A stretch of 36,558 nucleotides of DNA from Candidatus Kapaibacterium sp. (GTDB lineage: Bacteria; Bacteroidota; Ignavibacteria; Kapaibacteriales; UBA2268): assembly GCA_026390695.1 (NCBI GenBank), contig JAPLFL010000087.1:1-36558 (forward strand), in the 5' to 3' direction. Shown piece by piece: positions 15,576 to 24,915 of this stretch (position 1 is its first letter; each line of letters starts with the position of its first letter). Under the pieces are notes generated by a model. It saw only the letters and a program-made list of their open reading frames with translations, ran no database searches and was not told where the DNA came from. Both the position numbers and the translations under genes were made by a program.

Positions 15576-16103
15576 TTAGTTTTTAACTTTTTGCAATGCT
15601 GGAACAAATTTTTCGGCTAATGCAAAAGCTCCAAAAAGAACAAATACATAAATGCCATCACCGGCTATCATATTACGATAGAAGGGGATAGCTTTAATAT
15701 AACAATCTGCTAATCCAGCTAAATTCATAGGATAACCGCCCGAAGCTAACCAATAAACAAAATTAGTAAGAATGAAAAAAGAAATTGAGGAAGCAAAACT
15801 TACAGCAATAACATTGATTAAATTAACTTTTTTACTTATTGTTATTCCTAAAACTACGGCGACGCCAAAGCTTAGGTAAATTGCATAAGCAAAAGGATAA
15901 AATCCAATAATTGCATCGCTGATAAGCATCGCTGTCAATGGCAAAACAAAAGCCAAACGACGATCGGAAATAAATGCACCTGTAAAAAGAGATATTGCCA
16001 TCAGTGGAGTAAAATTATTGGGGTGAGGTAATAATCGAGAAAATGCTGCAAATAAAATCAATCCGATGATAAGCAGAAATCTGGAATTTAGAAAGTTTTT
16101 CAT
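15576..16103 (-). CDS. DUF6580-like integral membrane protein
   Basis: 175 aa with about five membrane helices (8-25, 35-52, 55-90, 100-125, 145-165). The N-terminal pattern FSRLLPHPNNFTPLMAISLFTGAF is the family hallmark, followed by LPLTAMLISDAIIGFYPFA and NFVYWLASGGYP. The family resembles ECF-type substrate-binding (S) components in size and topology, and some members occur near vitamin-uptake genes. No such neighbour and no riboswitch is seen here, so the substrate is open. AAAGGA lies 7 nt before the ATG. Single gene with AT-rich flanks. Confidence 0.85.
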   Translation of the reverse strand: MKNFLNSRFLLIIGLILFAAFSRLLPHPNNFTPLMAISLFTGAFISDRRLAFVLPLTAMLISDAIIGFYPFAYAIYLSFGVAVVLGITISKKVNLINVIAVSFASSISFFILTNFVYWLASGGYPMNLAGLADCYIKAIPFYRNMIAGDGIYVFVLFGAFALAEKFVPALQKVKN

Positions 16104-16303
16104 ATTTGATCCTTTATAATAATTAATTTGAATATATCGTAGTAGTAGGGAAGATCTTCTGTATTTTAGTTTACATAATATAGATTATATTGAATATTTA
16201 ATATTTAGATTATATTGAGTATTTATTATTTTATTTAATTTTTATCACGTAATTTCAAGTATAAATATTTGTTATGTAATTAATTTATCATTCAACATTA
16301 GAA

Positions 16304-16540
16304 CTATTCCTTTTTAGTTGGTTTTTCTTCAACTATTTCATCTTCTGCAAGAAACTTTCTTAATGTTCTTGTAAATTTCTCATCGTCTCTATTTGCATTT
16401 GCTTCAATTTTCCTCATCATTTCATCTTTAAGAACTTCCTTTAAATATTTTTCGGTATCTTTATCAAAATTTCCAAGATCAAATGATTTTTCATCAGGAT
16501 TTGCTTTCTGGGGTTTCATAAATTGTTCTAATCGTATCAT
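16304..16540 (-). CDS. Small charged cytoplasmic protein, unknown function
   Basis: 78 aa, about 40% charged, no signal or membrane segment. Mostly predicted helix (KDTEKYLKEVLKDEMMRKIEANA), ending in an acidic-then-basic tail (EDEIVEEKPTKKE). A clear AGGTGA ribosome site 6 nt before the ATG supports a real gene despite its length; an internal ATG (residue 7) is a weaker start. No family recognised. It lies 66 nt upstream of the 3' end region of pyrC, in its own AT-rich surroundings. Confidence 0.65.
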   Translation of the reverse strand: MIRLEQFMKPQKANPDEKSFDLGNFDKDTEKYLKEVLKDEMMRKIEANANRDDEKFTRTLRKFLAEDEIVEEKPTKKE

Positions 16541-16606
16541 ATATTCACCTTTAAATATTTATTTTAATTTTATTTAATATCAACTTTTAATTAATATTAT
16601 TTCAAA

Positions 16607-17890
16607 TTATAAAGTCGATTCAAAAATCTTTTTATTGTTTATTGCAAATTTTGGTTTACCCTTTAATGTTTTTCCTATATAAGGAGAATTTGTTGATTTT
16701 GATTTAAATTTACGTTTATCAACGACCCATTCTTCATTTGGACTGAATATCGTTAAATTAGCAATATTATCATTTTTAATGAAAATATCAGGTAAGCCTA
16801 ATAATTTACGTGGATTTATAGATAATAGTTCAATAAATCTATTAAGTGAAATGGACTTATTACTTAATAATATTGAACTTGTGACTCCTATCTCAGTTTC
16901 AAGACCAATAATTCCATAGGGTGCATTATCAAATTCAACTTCCTTTTCATGAATTGAATGTGGTGCATGGTCACTGGCAATACAATCAACCGTTCCATCA
17001 ATAATAGCCTCAATAATAGCATCTATATCAACTTGGCGTCGAAGCGGTGGATTCATTTTCAGATTTGTATCGTAACTTGTTAATAAATTGTCATTTAATG
17101 AAAAATGATGTGGAGTTACTTCACATGTTACTCTCAATCCTTTGCGTTTGGCGTCTCTGATAATTTCAATTGTGCCTTTGGTACTCAGATGAGATGCATG
17201 ATAACGGCGATTACCGGCATCCGCAGCTAATATTATATCACGATAAAGTATTAATTCCTCAGCTAATGCCGGATAACCCTTTAATCCGAGAATATCGGAC
17301 ACAGGACTTTCATTCATTGCAAAACCATGAGTAATTCCATGATCTTCACAATGCTGTGAGATCAATAAATCTTTTGAGCTTGCATACCTAAAAATGCGTC
17401 GCATTAGCTCGGAATTTGAAACACAAGAGCCATCATCGGTAAACATTAATGCACCGCAATCTGCCAGTTCAAGCATTGGGGACATCGCCTTTCCATCTCT
17501 GTTTTGGCTCAAAGCGCCTGAAACATGAACATCCACCAGATTATCCTTAGCTTTACCTTGAATATACCCTATAACAGGTGCATTATCAATTGCAGGCATG
17601 GTGTTTGGCATAACGAGTACACCTGTGAAACCTCCATTTGCGGCTGCCAAACAACCTGTATGTATATCTTCCTTATATTCGTATCCGGGTTCTCTGAAAT
17701 GGACATGCATATCGAAAAATCCGGGAGCTGCCACAAAATCACTTGCATCGATTATTTGTGTATCTTGATGAGTGATCACTGAATCAGAAGAACAATTATT
17801 AATCACACCATCAATTATATGAAGATTGATTCTTTCATTAAGATTCTGGATTGGATTTATTGCTAAAATATTATTAAACAGAATATTCAT
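16607..17890 (-). CDS. pyrC: Dihydroorotase
   Basis: 427 aa, normal length for the class I (amidohydrolase) type. It catalyses the reversible cyclisation of carbamoyl aspartate to dihydroorotate in pyrimidine synthesis, in the cytoplasm. Motifs: metal-binding DMHVHFREPGYEYKEDI (HxH), the substrate-contact VMPNTMPAID, HCEDHG (metal His), RYHASHLSTKGTIE (metal His) and CIASDHAPHS (catalytic Asp). All key residues are present, so it is predicted active and not a pseudo-dihydroorotase. The ATG follows the purL stop by 3 nt, with no separate ribosome site, implying translational coupling. The pairing joins one purine and one pyrimidine step in one transcript. Confidence 0.95.
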   Translation of the reverse strand: MNILFNNILAINPIQNLNERINLHIIDGVINNCSSDSVITHQDTQIIDASDFVAAPGFFDMHVHFREPGYEYKEDIHTGCLAAANGGFTGVLVMPNTMPAIDNAPVIGYIQGKAKDNLVDVHVSGALSQNRDGKAMSPMLELADCGALMFTDDGSCVSNSELMRRIFRYASSKDLLISQHCEDHGITHGFAMNESPVSDILGLKGYPALAEELILYRDIILAADAGNRRYHASHLSTKGTIEIIRDAKRKGLRVTCEVTPHHFSLNDNLLTSYDTNLKMNPPLRRQVDIDAIIEAIIDGTVDCIASDHAPHSIHEKEVEFDNAPYGIIGLETEIGVTSSILLSNKSISLNRFIELLSINPRKLLGLPDIFIKNDNIANLTIFSPNEEWVVDKRKFKSKSTNSPYIGKTLKGKPKFAINNKKIFESTL

Positions 17891-17893
17891 AAT

Positions 17894-20158
17894 TTAAAAC
17901 TTTTTATTTATAAGATTGGGAATTGCATTTTCATAATTGCTTCTTAAATCTTCAACGGAGAATTCAATTTCATTATTAATTGAAAATGTGTTTTTAACAA
18001 CTTCACCTATTTGTAATAGAGGTAAATTATTTTTTAAACAAATTTCTTTGATTTTTTCAATATTTTCATCAGCAGCACTAATAACTATACGGGATTGGGA
18101 TTCCCCAAACAGAGCTGCAGCAGTCGCATTTTCAAGAACAATTTTACATCCCAAATTAGCACCGGAACTTATGGCTTTCTCAGCAAGAGTGATTGCAAGT
18201 CCGCCTTCAGAACAGTCATGAGCTGAATTTATCAGTTTCTGATTTATCAGCTCCAAGGTTGTAGCTTGAAGATTTATTTCATTATCAATATCAAGAACAG
18301 GAGCTTGTCCGGTAACTTTATTAAAGTAAATTTTAATAAATTCAGATCCACCAAACTCTTCTCTATCCCAGCCAAGAACAAATATTTTATCATTTTCATT
18401 CTTAAAATCTGCACTGGATCTCAGATCCAAATTTTCTATCACACCAAGCATACCAATTACAGGAGTTGGAAATATTGCATGTTTTTGGGATTCATTATGA
18501 AAACTAACATTCCCGCCTGTTACAGGTGTATTAAATTTACGGCAAGCATCACCCATTCCACGAATCACTTCTTTAAACTGCCAGTAAACTTCCTTGTCAT
18601 AAGGATTACCAAAATTTAAACAGTTTGTTATAGCTACCGGTGTTGCTCCTGCACAAACGACATTCCTTGCAGCTTCTGCAACCGATGCCATTGCTCCCTG
18701 ATATGGATTCAAATACACATAGCGACTGTTGCAATCGGTACAGACTGCAATTCCTTTGCCTGGTAATTCCTTTAAACGAATAATAGCTGCATCACCTTTG
18801 ATTGAAACAGTATTTGTGCGAACCTGAGAATCGTATTGCTCATAAACCCACCTTTTCGATGCAATGTTCGGTGAATTAAGCAGTTTTATAAAAGCTTCGG
18901 ACAAATTAATTGAATTAATATCAATTGTGCTGAAATCAAAATTTTCTGTTTCATTCAAATATTCGGGTCTGACGGCTTCTCTGTCATATTGAGGAGCTGA
19001 CCCGCCAAGAACCAGAGAATCAGCGTTCAACTCAGCAACTTTGTTACCATTTCTAAATATATTTAATTTACCATTGCCATTAATCACACCAATTTGTTTA
19101 ATAGGAATATCCCATTTCTTACAAATATCAATTGCTATTTGCTCACGCCCTTTGTCAACAATAATAAGCATGCGTTCTTGGGATTCGGAAAGCATGATCT
19201 CGTAAGCACTCATATTTTTTTCGCGCAATGGCACCAGATCAAGATTAACGTCCATTCCTACTTCGCCCTTCGCACTCATCTCAGAGGTAGAGCAAGAAAT
19301 TCCTGCAGCGCCCATATCCTGAATACCAACAATCACTCCAGACTCAATCAGCTCAATAGAAGCCTCTAAGAGTAGTTTCTCAGCAAATGGATCCCCTACC
19401 TGAACAGTTGGCCTCATATCATCGGTTTTTTCATCAAATTCACGTGACGCAAGCAGTGAAGCGCCATGAATGCCGTCTCTGCCGGTACTGCTTCCAATAA
19501 TAAATACTGGGTTTCCTTCTCCGCTTGCTGTGGCAGTAGCAGTTTTATCAGTTCTTACAATACCGACTGCCATCGCGTTTACCAGAGGATTATCCTGATA
19601 GCATTTCTCAAAATAAATTTCCCCTCCTACCGTTGGAACACCGAAAGAATTGCCATAGTGGCTTATTCCGTGAACAACTCCTTTTAAAAGAAATTTTGTT
19701 CTTTCAGAATTAAGTTCACCAAATCGTAGAGAATTTAATGCAGCTATCGGACGAGCACCCATTGAAAATATATCGCGAAGTATTCCACCAACGCCTGTGG
19801 CAGCGCCTTCAAAAGGTTCAATTGCAGAAGGATGGTTATGACTTTCAATTTTAAATGCAATTGCATATCCATTACCAATATCAACCAAACCTGCATTTTC
19901 TGCTCCCGCCTCTACAAGTAGTCTCCCACCCGACCTGGGCAGTGTTTTTAGTTGTTTGATAGAATTTTTATATGAGCAATGTTCGCTCCACATAACGCCA
20001 TAGATGCCAATTTCGGTATAACTTGGCGTGCGGCCTAAAACTTTTACGATTTGACGGTATTCATCTTCTGTCAGACCAAGTTCTAATGCGGTTGTTTCAT
20101 TTACTTCAGTTTCAGAAAAAATTTCATTATTTTTAAAAGAGAAATCGCTGCTATTCAT
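17894..20158 (-). CDS. purL: Phosphoribosylformylglycinamidine synthase subunit II
   Basis: 754 aa, the size of the small-type PurL that works with PurS and PurQ. It performs the ATP-dependent conversion of FGAR to FGAM using ammonia channelled from PurQ. The N-terminal part has [13 protein letters not shown] and [20 protein letters not shown], the FGAR/ATP-binding signature with the catalytic His; further on come [17 protein letters not shown] and [19 protein letters not shown], typical of the AIR-synthase fold repeats. No PurS or PurQ is in the window. It is upstream of and coupled to pyrC. The ATG at 20158 opens the conserved N-terminus; only weak AAAGA-like sequence precedes it. Confidence 0.96.
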   Translation of the reverse strand: MNSSDFSFKNNEIFSETEVNETTALELGLTEDEYRQIVKVLGRTPSYTEIGIYGVMWSEHCSYKNSIKQLKTLPRSGGRLLVEAGAENAGLVDIGNGYAIAFKIESHNHPSAIEPFEGAATGVGGILRDIFSMGARPIAALNSLRFGELNSERTKFLLKGVVHGISHYGNSFGVPTVGGEIYFEKCYQDNPLVNAMAVGIVRTDKTATATASGEGNPVFIIGSSTGRDGIHGASLLASREFDEKTDDMRPTVQVGDPFAEKLLLEASIELIESGVIVGIQDMGAAGISCSTSEMSAKGEVGMDVNLDLVPLREKNMSAYEIMLSESQERMLIIVDKGREQIAIDICKKWDIPIKQIGVINGNGKLNIFRNGNKVAELNADSLVLGGSAPQYDREAVRPEYLNETENFDFSTIDINSINLSEAFIKLLNSPNIASKRWVYEQYDSQVRTNTVSIKGDAAIIRLKELPGKGIAVCTDCNSRYVYLNPYQGAMASVAEAARNVVCAGATPVAITNCLNFGNPYDKEVYWQFKEVIRGMGDACRKFNTPVTGGNVSFHNESQKHAIFPTPVIGMLGVIENLDLRSSADFKNENDKIFVLGWDREEFGGSEFIKIYFNKVTGQAPVLDIDNEINLQATTLELINQKLINSAHDCSEGGLAITLAEKAISSGANLGCKIVLENATAAALFGESQSRIVISAADENIEKIKEICLKNNLPLLQIGEVVKNTFSINNEIEFSVEDLRSNYENAIPNLINKKF

Positions 20159-20214
20159 CGGATCTTTATTGTTAATTTAACTAATCACAAAATTAAGACA
20201 TTTTGCAAACAGAA

Positions 20215-22020
20215 TCAACCTTCACCATACATTGCTTCGATTAAATCTTCATATTTTTTTTCCACAACATGACGTTTAATATTCATTTTGGGACTTAATT
20301 CTCCGCCATCAACTGAAAGCGGAATGGAAAGAATCTGGAATCTCCGCACCCGCTCGAACTTAGCGAGGTCTTTTTGCAAAGTATCAATATCTTTATGTAT
20401 TTCATAAACAATTTTCTTGTCCGTTACCAATTCTTTAATATCCATATCTTCAAGACCAAGTTTCTGAGCAAGATTATTAAGTTCTGCTATATTTGGGGAA
20501 ATGAGAGCTGTACAGTATTCTCGTCTATCACCAACGAGCAGAACATGATCCACATATTTACTTTGGCTTATTAGATTCTCAATTGGCTGTGGTGCTATGT
20601 TTTTACCTCCACTACTAACAAAGAGATTCTTTTTTCGGTCAGTAATTTTAATATTTCCTTTTTTGGTGTATGTCCCTATATCTCCGGTCAGAAGCCAACC
20701 TTCAGAATTTATCGAATCTCTTGTTGCAACAAAATCATTCCAGTATCCTTTCATAATATTAGGTCCACGAGCTAAAATTTCACCATCTGCCGCAATTTTT
20801 ACTTCCACGTTGAAAATCGGTTTACCAATAGTTCCGATTTCATTATCATCTTCTGAATTTATTGTCACAACCGGAGATGCTTCTGTTAAGCCATAGCCCT
20901 GAATTACGGTAAGTCCTGCCGCATTAAAAAACAAAGCAATTTCTTCCGGAAGCGCTGCACCGCCTGATAAAATCAGTTTCATCCGGCCACCTAATTTTTC
21001 TTTCAATTTTGAAAAAACTAATTTATCAGCAATTATATTTTTTGCTGAAGAATATATAGAGCTTTTTCCTTCAAATTTTTTATTAAAATAATTTTTTCCC
21101 GCATCTATAGCCCAGTTAAAGACTTTTTGTTTAGCGGTTGATGATTTTTCTATTTCACTGTAAATTTTCTTTTTAACTACTTCAAGCAGCCGTGGGACTG
21201 TAGTTAGCAAAGTTGGTTGAACTTCACGAATATTTGCAGCAACAGTTTCAAGCGATTCAGCAAGTGCGACTGTGGCTCCTGTCGCGAAGATACAATAGAA
21301 TCCCGCTGTTCGTTCAAATGCGTGACACCATGGCAAGTATGATAATAAAATATCTTCGGATGTGAATTTTATGCGTTCTAATGCACCTTCTATGTTTGAA
21401 CAAATATTTTTATGAGTTAAAATTACTCCTTTTGGGTTACCTGTGGTTCCACTTGTATAAATTAAAGTTAGCAAATCATCAGTCTGCACTTTCAAACAAT
21501 GTTCTTCAAAAATAGTTTTTCTTTCCTCTGCAGATCTAATCTCAGAGCCACGTTTAATAAGTGATGACAATGATTTTACTGATAAATCAGAAGAATGTAC
21601 TTCATCACCCATAACTATTATATGTCTTATGGAAGGAATGGAATCCTTGAACTGAAGCACTTTTTGTAGTTGAAATTTATTTGATACAACAATAGCGGCC
21701 ACATCGCAGTTACCAAAAATATATTCTTCCTGTTTAGCAGATAAAGTCGGGAAAACCGGTACATCCACAGCTCCTATACAGGTGATTGCAAAACTTGCCA
21801 CCATCCACTCCCAACGGTTTTCGGACACAAAGCCAATCCTGTCGTTTGAATGTATTCCCAGATCAAGCAGCCCTATTGCCAAACATTCTACCTTTTCTCT
21901 TATCTCCGAATGATTAAAGGATAGATAAATTCCATCCTTTTTATACATCATTGCTGTTTTCTGAGCTTTAAATTTTTCGGTTATCGTAAGAAACATTTCA
22001 GGAATAGTAGAAAATGCCAT
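20215..22020 (-). CDS. Long-chain fatty acid-CoA ligase (AMP-forming)
   Basis: 601 aa from the ATG at 22020. A GTG 30 nt further upstream is also open but has no ribosome site, whereas GAGG stands 5 nt before this ATG. Activates fatty acids to acyl-CoA through an acyl-adenylate. Motifs: P-loop LIYTSGTTGNPKGV, A4-type LSYLPWCHAFERT, QGYGLTEASPVVT, the hinge GWLLTGDIG, and ITDRKKNLFVSSGGKNIAP with the conserved Lys region. Size and the insertion after the P-loop match the FAA1/FadD15 group of bacterial long-chain ligases. Possibly membrane-associated but without a transmembrane helix. Divergent from the penicillin-acylase gene; 56 nt upstream of purL, perhaps in the same transcript. Confidence 0.94.
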   Translation of the reverse strand: MAFSTIPEMFLTITEKFKAQKTAMMYKKDGIYLSFNHSEIREKVECLAIGLLDLGIHSNDRIGFVSENRWEWMVASFAITCIGAVDVPVFPTLSAKQEEYIFGNCDVAAIVVSNKFQLQKVLQFKDSIPSIRHIIVMGDEVHSSDLSVKSLSSLIKRGSEIRSAEERKTIFEEHCLKVQTDDLLTLIYTSGTTGNPKGVILTHKNICSNIEGALERIKFTSEDILLSYLPWCHAFERTAGFYCIFATGATVALAESLETVAANIREVQPTLLTTVPRLLEVVKKKIYSEIEKSSTAKQKVFNWAIDAGKNYFNKKFEGKSSIYSSAKNIIADKLVFSKLKEKLGGRMKLILSGGAALPEEIALFFNAAGLTVIQGYGLTEASPVVTINSEDDNEIGTIGKPIFNVEVKIAADGEILARGPNIMKGYWNDFVATRDSINSEGWLLTGDIGTYTKKGNIKITDRKKNLFVSSGGKNIAPQPIENLISQSKYVDHVLLVGDRREYCTALISPNIAELNNLAQKLGLEDMDIKELVTDKKIVYEIHKDIDTLQKDLAKFERVRRFQILSIPLSVDGGELSPKMNIKRHVVEKKYEDLIEAMYGEG

Positions 22021-22025
22021 TTTTG

Positions 22026-22029
22026 CCTC
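22026..22029 (-). promoter_or_regulatory. Ribosome binding site that decides the acyl-CoA ligase start
   Basis: GAGG on the minus strand, 5 nt before the ATG at 22020. It argues for MAFSTIP as the true N-terminus over the GTG at 22050. Confidence 0.6.
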
Positions 22030-22141
22030 ATAAATATTTATTTTAAACACAACTATAAATTAACTATTTAAATTATGATAAAAAAATGAATTTTACTGCT
22101 ATTTTTGTATTTTGAATTTTGAAATTATTGAATTAATGTAA

Positions 22142-24664
22142 ATGAAATTTCGCAGCAAAATACCAACTTTTTTAATATTTCTTTTAATTATCTTTGGTGC
22201 ATTTGTTCTTTTTATGTTGAAAATTTCAAAGCGCTCTTTGAATGAGGATTTTGAGAGTTTAAATGCCGATAAAATTTTTAAAATGACTTCTGTTTATGTA
22301 AATGAATATGGAATTCCACATATAATTGCAGAAAATGAAGATGATTTGTTTTTTGTTGAAGGTTTTTATCATGCTCGCGACAGACTCTGGCAAATGGAAT
22401 ATTCCAGACGATCAGCCAAAGGAATATTATCAGAAATTTTCGGTAAAAAATACTTATTATCCGATAAATTTATTCGGGCGCTCGACATTTTTAATAAATC
22501 AAAAGATTTCTTTCAAAAGTCAAGTCCTAAAACTAAAGCAATATTGAAATCATATTGCGAGGGTATTAATTATTACATTGAAAATAACAAAAATTCTTTG
22601 GCATTTGAATTTGGAGCTAATGGATTCATACCCGACCCTTGGTCTCCCGAAGATTGTATTGCAATAGAAAGACTTTATGCTTTTGAACTTTCAAATTCGT
22701 TTATTTATGACATTGCACTCGCAGATATTTCATTTCATTTAGGGAGGCCAATCGCAAGTAAGCTTATTCCTGAATATTTCTCAAACGGGCCTTTTGTGCT
22801 GGAAGATTCAGTTGATCAAGTTTCAAAAAATCAAAAAGCAATTAATCAGAAGATTAGTTTCAATAATTTTCCTAATATTGACAAAGATTTCTTTTCAGAG
22901 ATTTATAATAAATTATCGGATTTCAGAACATTATCAGGGTTAAACGGTACTTCTTCAGGATCAAATTGCTGGGTTATCGAAAACATTTCGTCCAAAAGCA
23001 AATCTTCAATTCTTGCAAACGATGTTCATCTTCCAGTCAATTTACCATCTCATTGGTATCAGATTCATCTGAGCTGTCCGGAAATAAACATTACCGGATT
23101 AACCTTACCCGGAATCCCGCTTGCATTAGTTGCGAGAAATGACAATATCAGTTTTGGTATAGCTAATATCATGGCTGATGATGCGGACTTCTTTATTGAA
23201 CAAATTGATTCGTCTGATAAAAATTATTATATTAATGACGGCAAAAAAGAAAAATTCAAATACGTTCTGGATACAATTAAAATCAAAGGATCGATGCCTG
23301 AGTTTTATTACAAGAAATTTGCTAAACGCTCGGTTGTTATTTCAGATGCACATATTTTCAATAATCCGACAGAAAGCCTGGAAATTGATCAATCACAGCA
23401 AAAAAACAATTTATTAAAATCTTATTGCATAACATATTCATGGACGGGAAGCTATTTTAGTGATGAGATTCTTGCATTATATAAGTTAAATCGATCAAGA
23501 AGTTTCGATGATTTCCAGAAAGCTGTTTCTCATTGGGGATCACCTGCTTTGAACTTCTCTTATGCTGATACGAAAGGAAATATTGGAATAATTGCCTCTG
23601 GATACGTTCCCGATAGAAATAAAACTAATCCGAATTTGCCAAATCAAGGTTGGCTTAGTGAATTTTCATGGCATGGTGTGAAAAATATTGCCCAGAATAA
23701 AGTCCTAAATCCCAAAAAGGGTTTTCTAATTGCTGCTAATAATAGATTAACTAAGAAAATTGAAGGATCAATCCCCGGATATTGGGAGCCATCTTCCCGT
23801 GCTGAACGTATTAATGAGATTATCCGCACTTATTCCCAGTATAAGGAGTATCAATATTCCTTCAAGGATGCTGAAATCATGCAAATGGACAATATTTCCA
23901 CGTTTGCTAAAAATATTATGAGGATATGTCTCACAATAATAAGTAAATATTACAAACATTTGGATGTAAATGCCTTAACAGCTTTCGATATGCTTAATCA
24001 TTGGGATTGTTCAATCAGTAAAAATTCCGCCGAAGCTCTAATATATACCGTATTCTTAAAGAATTTGATTAATGAAACTTTTGCTGATGAACTTGGTGAG
24101 CAATTTTTACGCGAATATTCCTATTTATCCGGTATGATGATGAATAAAATGTTGGAAATGCTGAAAAAAGATTCGCCTTTCTTTGAGAATATTAACACTG
24201 GTTTGATCGAAAACCGCGAAGCAATCGTTTTAAAAGCCTTTCAAATGACAATATTAGATCTAACCGAATCGGGAAAGAAAGATATTCGCAAAATAAAGTA
24301 CGGAGAGTACCATCAAATTACTTTAGATCACCTAATGGCAAGCTCCCGTCTGCTCAAACCATCCGTAAGTTTCGGTCCATTCCCTATAAACGGCGATAAT
24401 ACAACTATATTCTTGAGCGAATCGCATATTTATTCGCCCAAAAAGATCAATATTTACTCGTCAATGAGGTTTATCAGCGATATGAACGATTCACTTGTCT
24501 ATTTTATCATTCCCGGTGGCGTATCAGGCGATCCCTTTTCCGTAAATTTCTCCGATCAAGTCCAGCTATGGCTTAATGGAGGATACATAGGAATGCCCCA
24601 TGGTCGTCAAATTGGCGATAAATTCAATCTAAGGACAATATTTCTCCCAAAAAAGGTCAATTAA
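22142..24664 (+). CDS. Membrane-anchored penicillin-acylase-family (S45) Ntn hydrolase
   Basis: 840 aa. An N-terminal membrane helix (about 8-27) is followed by the alpha-chain region (VYVNEYGIPHIIAENEDDLFF, YHARDRLWQMEYSRR). The autocatalytic junction is GTSSGSNCWVIE, where Ser274 would become the N-terminal nucleophile of the beta chain, then ILANDVHLPVNLPSHWYQIHL and GLTLPGIPLALVARN. Later motifs (GSPALNFSYADTKGNIG, NRLTKKIEGSIPGYWEP) are those of the family. These enzymes cleave amide bonds of acylated amines, including penicillins, acyl-homoserine lactones and N-acyl amino acids or peptides; which one here is unknown. It acts outside the cytoplasm. No clear ribosome site precedes the ATG. 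A family member usually has Asn or Ala, not Cys, after Ser-Asn. Monocistronic, flanked by divergent and convergent genes. Confidence 0.92.
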   Translation: MKFRSKIPTFLIFLLIIFGAFVLFMLKISKRSLNEDFESLNADKIFKMTSVYVNEYGIPHIIAENEDDLFFVEGFYHARDRLWQMEYSRRSAKGILSEIFGKKYLLSDKFIRALDIFNKSKDFFQKSSPKTKAILKSYCEGINYYIENNKNSLAFEFGANGFIPDPWSPEDCIAIERLYAFELSNSFIYDIALADISFHLGRPIASKLIPEYFSNGPFVLEDSVDQVSKNQKAINQKISFNNFPNIDKDFFSEIYNKLSDFRTLSGLNGTSSGSNCWVIENISSKSKSSILANDVHLPVNLPSHWYQIHLSCPEINITGLTLPGIPLALVARNDNISFGIANIMADDADFFIEQIDSSDKNYYINDGKKEKFKYVLDTIKIKGSMPEFYYKKFAKRSVVISDAHIFNNPTESLEIDQSQQKNNLLKSYCITYSWTGSYFSDEILALYKLNRSRSFDDFQKAVSHWGSPALNFSYADTKGNIGIIASGYVPDRNKTNPNLPNQGWLSEFSWHGVKNIAQNKVLNPKKGFLIAANNRLTKKIEGSIPGYWEPSSRAERINEIIRTYSQYKEYQYSFKDAEIMQMDNISTFAKNIMRICLTIISKYYKHLDVNALTAFDMLNHWDCSISKNSAEALIYTVFLKNLINETFADELGEQFLREYSYLSGMMMNKMLEMLKKDSPFFENINTGLIENREAIVLKAFQMTILDLTESGKKDIRKIKYGEYHQITLDHLMASSRLLKPSVSFGPFPINGDNTTIFLSESHIYSPKKINIYSSMRFISDMNDSLVYFIIPGGVSGDPFSVNFSDQVQLWLNGGYIGMPHGRQIGDKFNLRTIFLPKKVN

Positions 24665-24853
24665 TGGTTAATTATTAATGGTTAATTGTTAATGATTTAG
24701 AAATCCTTTCAAAAATAAAATATAATCATCTAAATATATTAATATTATATAAAAAATAATAATGGAAATATCCATCATAATATTATCCATCTCTCCTAAT
24801 ACTCATAACTCATAATTAATTACTCATAACTCATAATTAATAACTCATAACTT
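24662..24853. repeat. Low-complexity intergenic repeats: TTAATGGTTAAT and CTCATAA tracts
   Basis: Right after the hydrolase stop, TTAATGGTTAATTATTAATG is followed by a further copy. At 24801-24853 a unit of 20-21 bp (ACTCATAACTCATAATTAAT) is repeated 2.6 times. Same word family as at 5193 and 7441. Lies between convergent genes; no terminator with a GC stem is visible. Confidence 0.7.
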
Positions 24854-24915
24854 CCAACAATATCCAACGCCCCTTCCACATAATTCGTAATTCGATATTT
24901 ATTATTCGCTAATAA

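Noticed and set aside
16181-16218. Direct repeat of TAGATTATATTGA upstream of the DUF6580-like gene as an operator or riboswitch
   Set aside because: Two copies 25 bp apart in very AT-rich DNA, no conserved riboswitch core; insufficient for a regulatory call.
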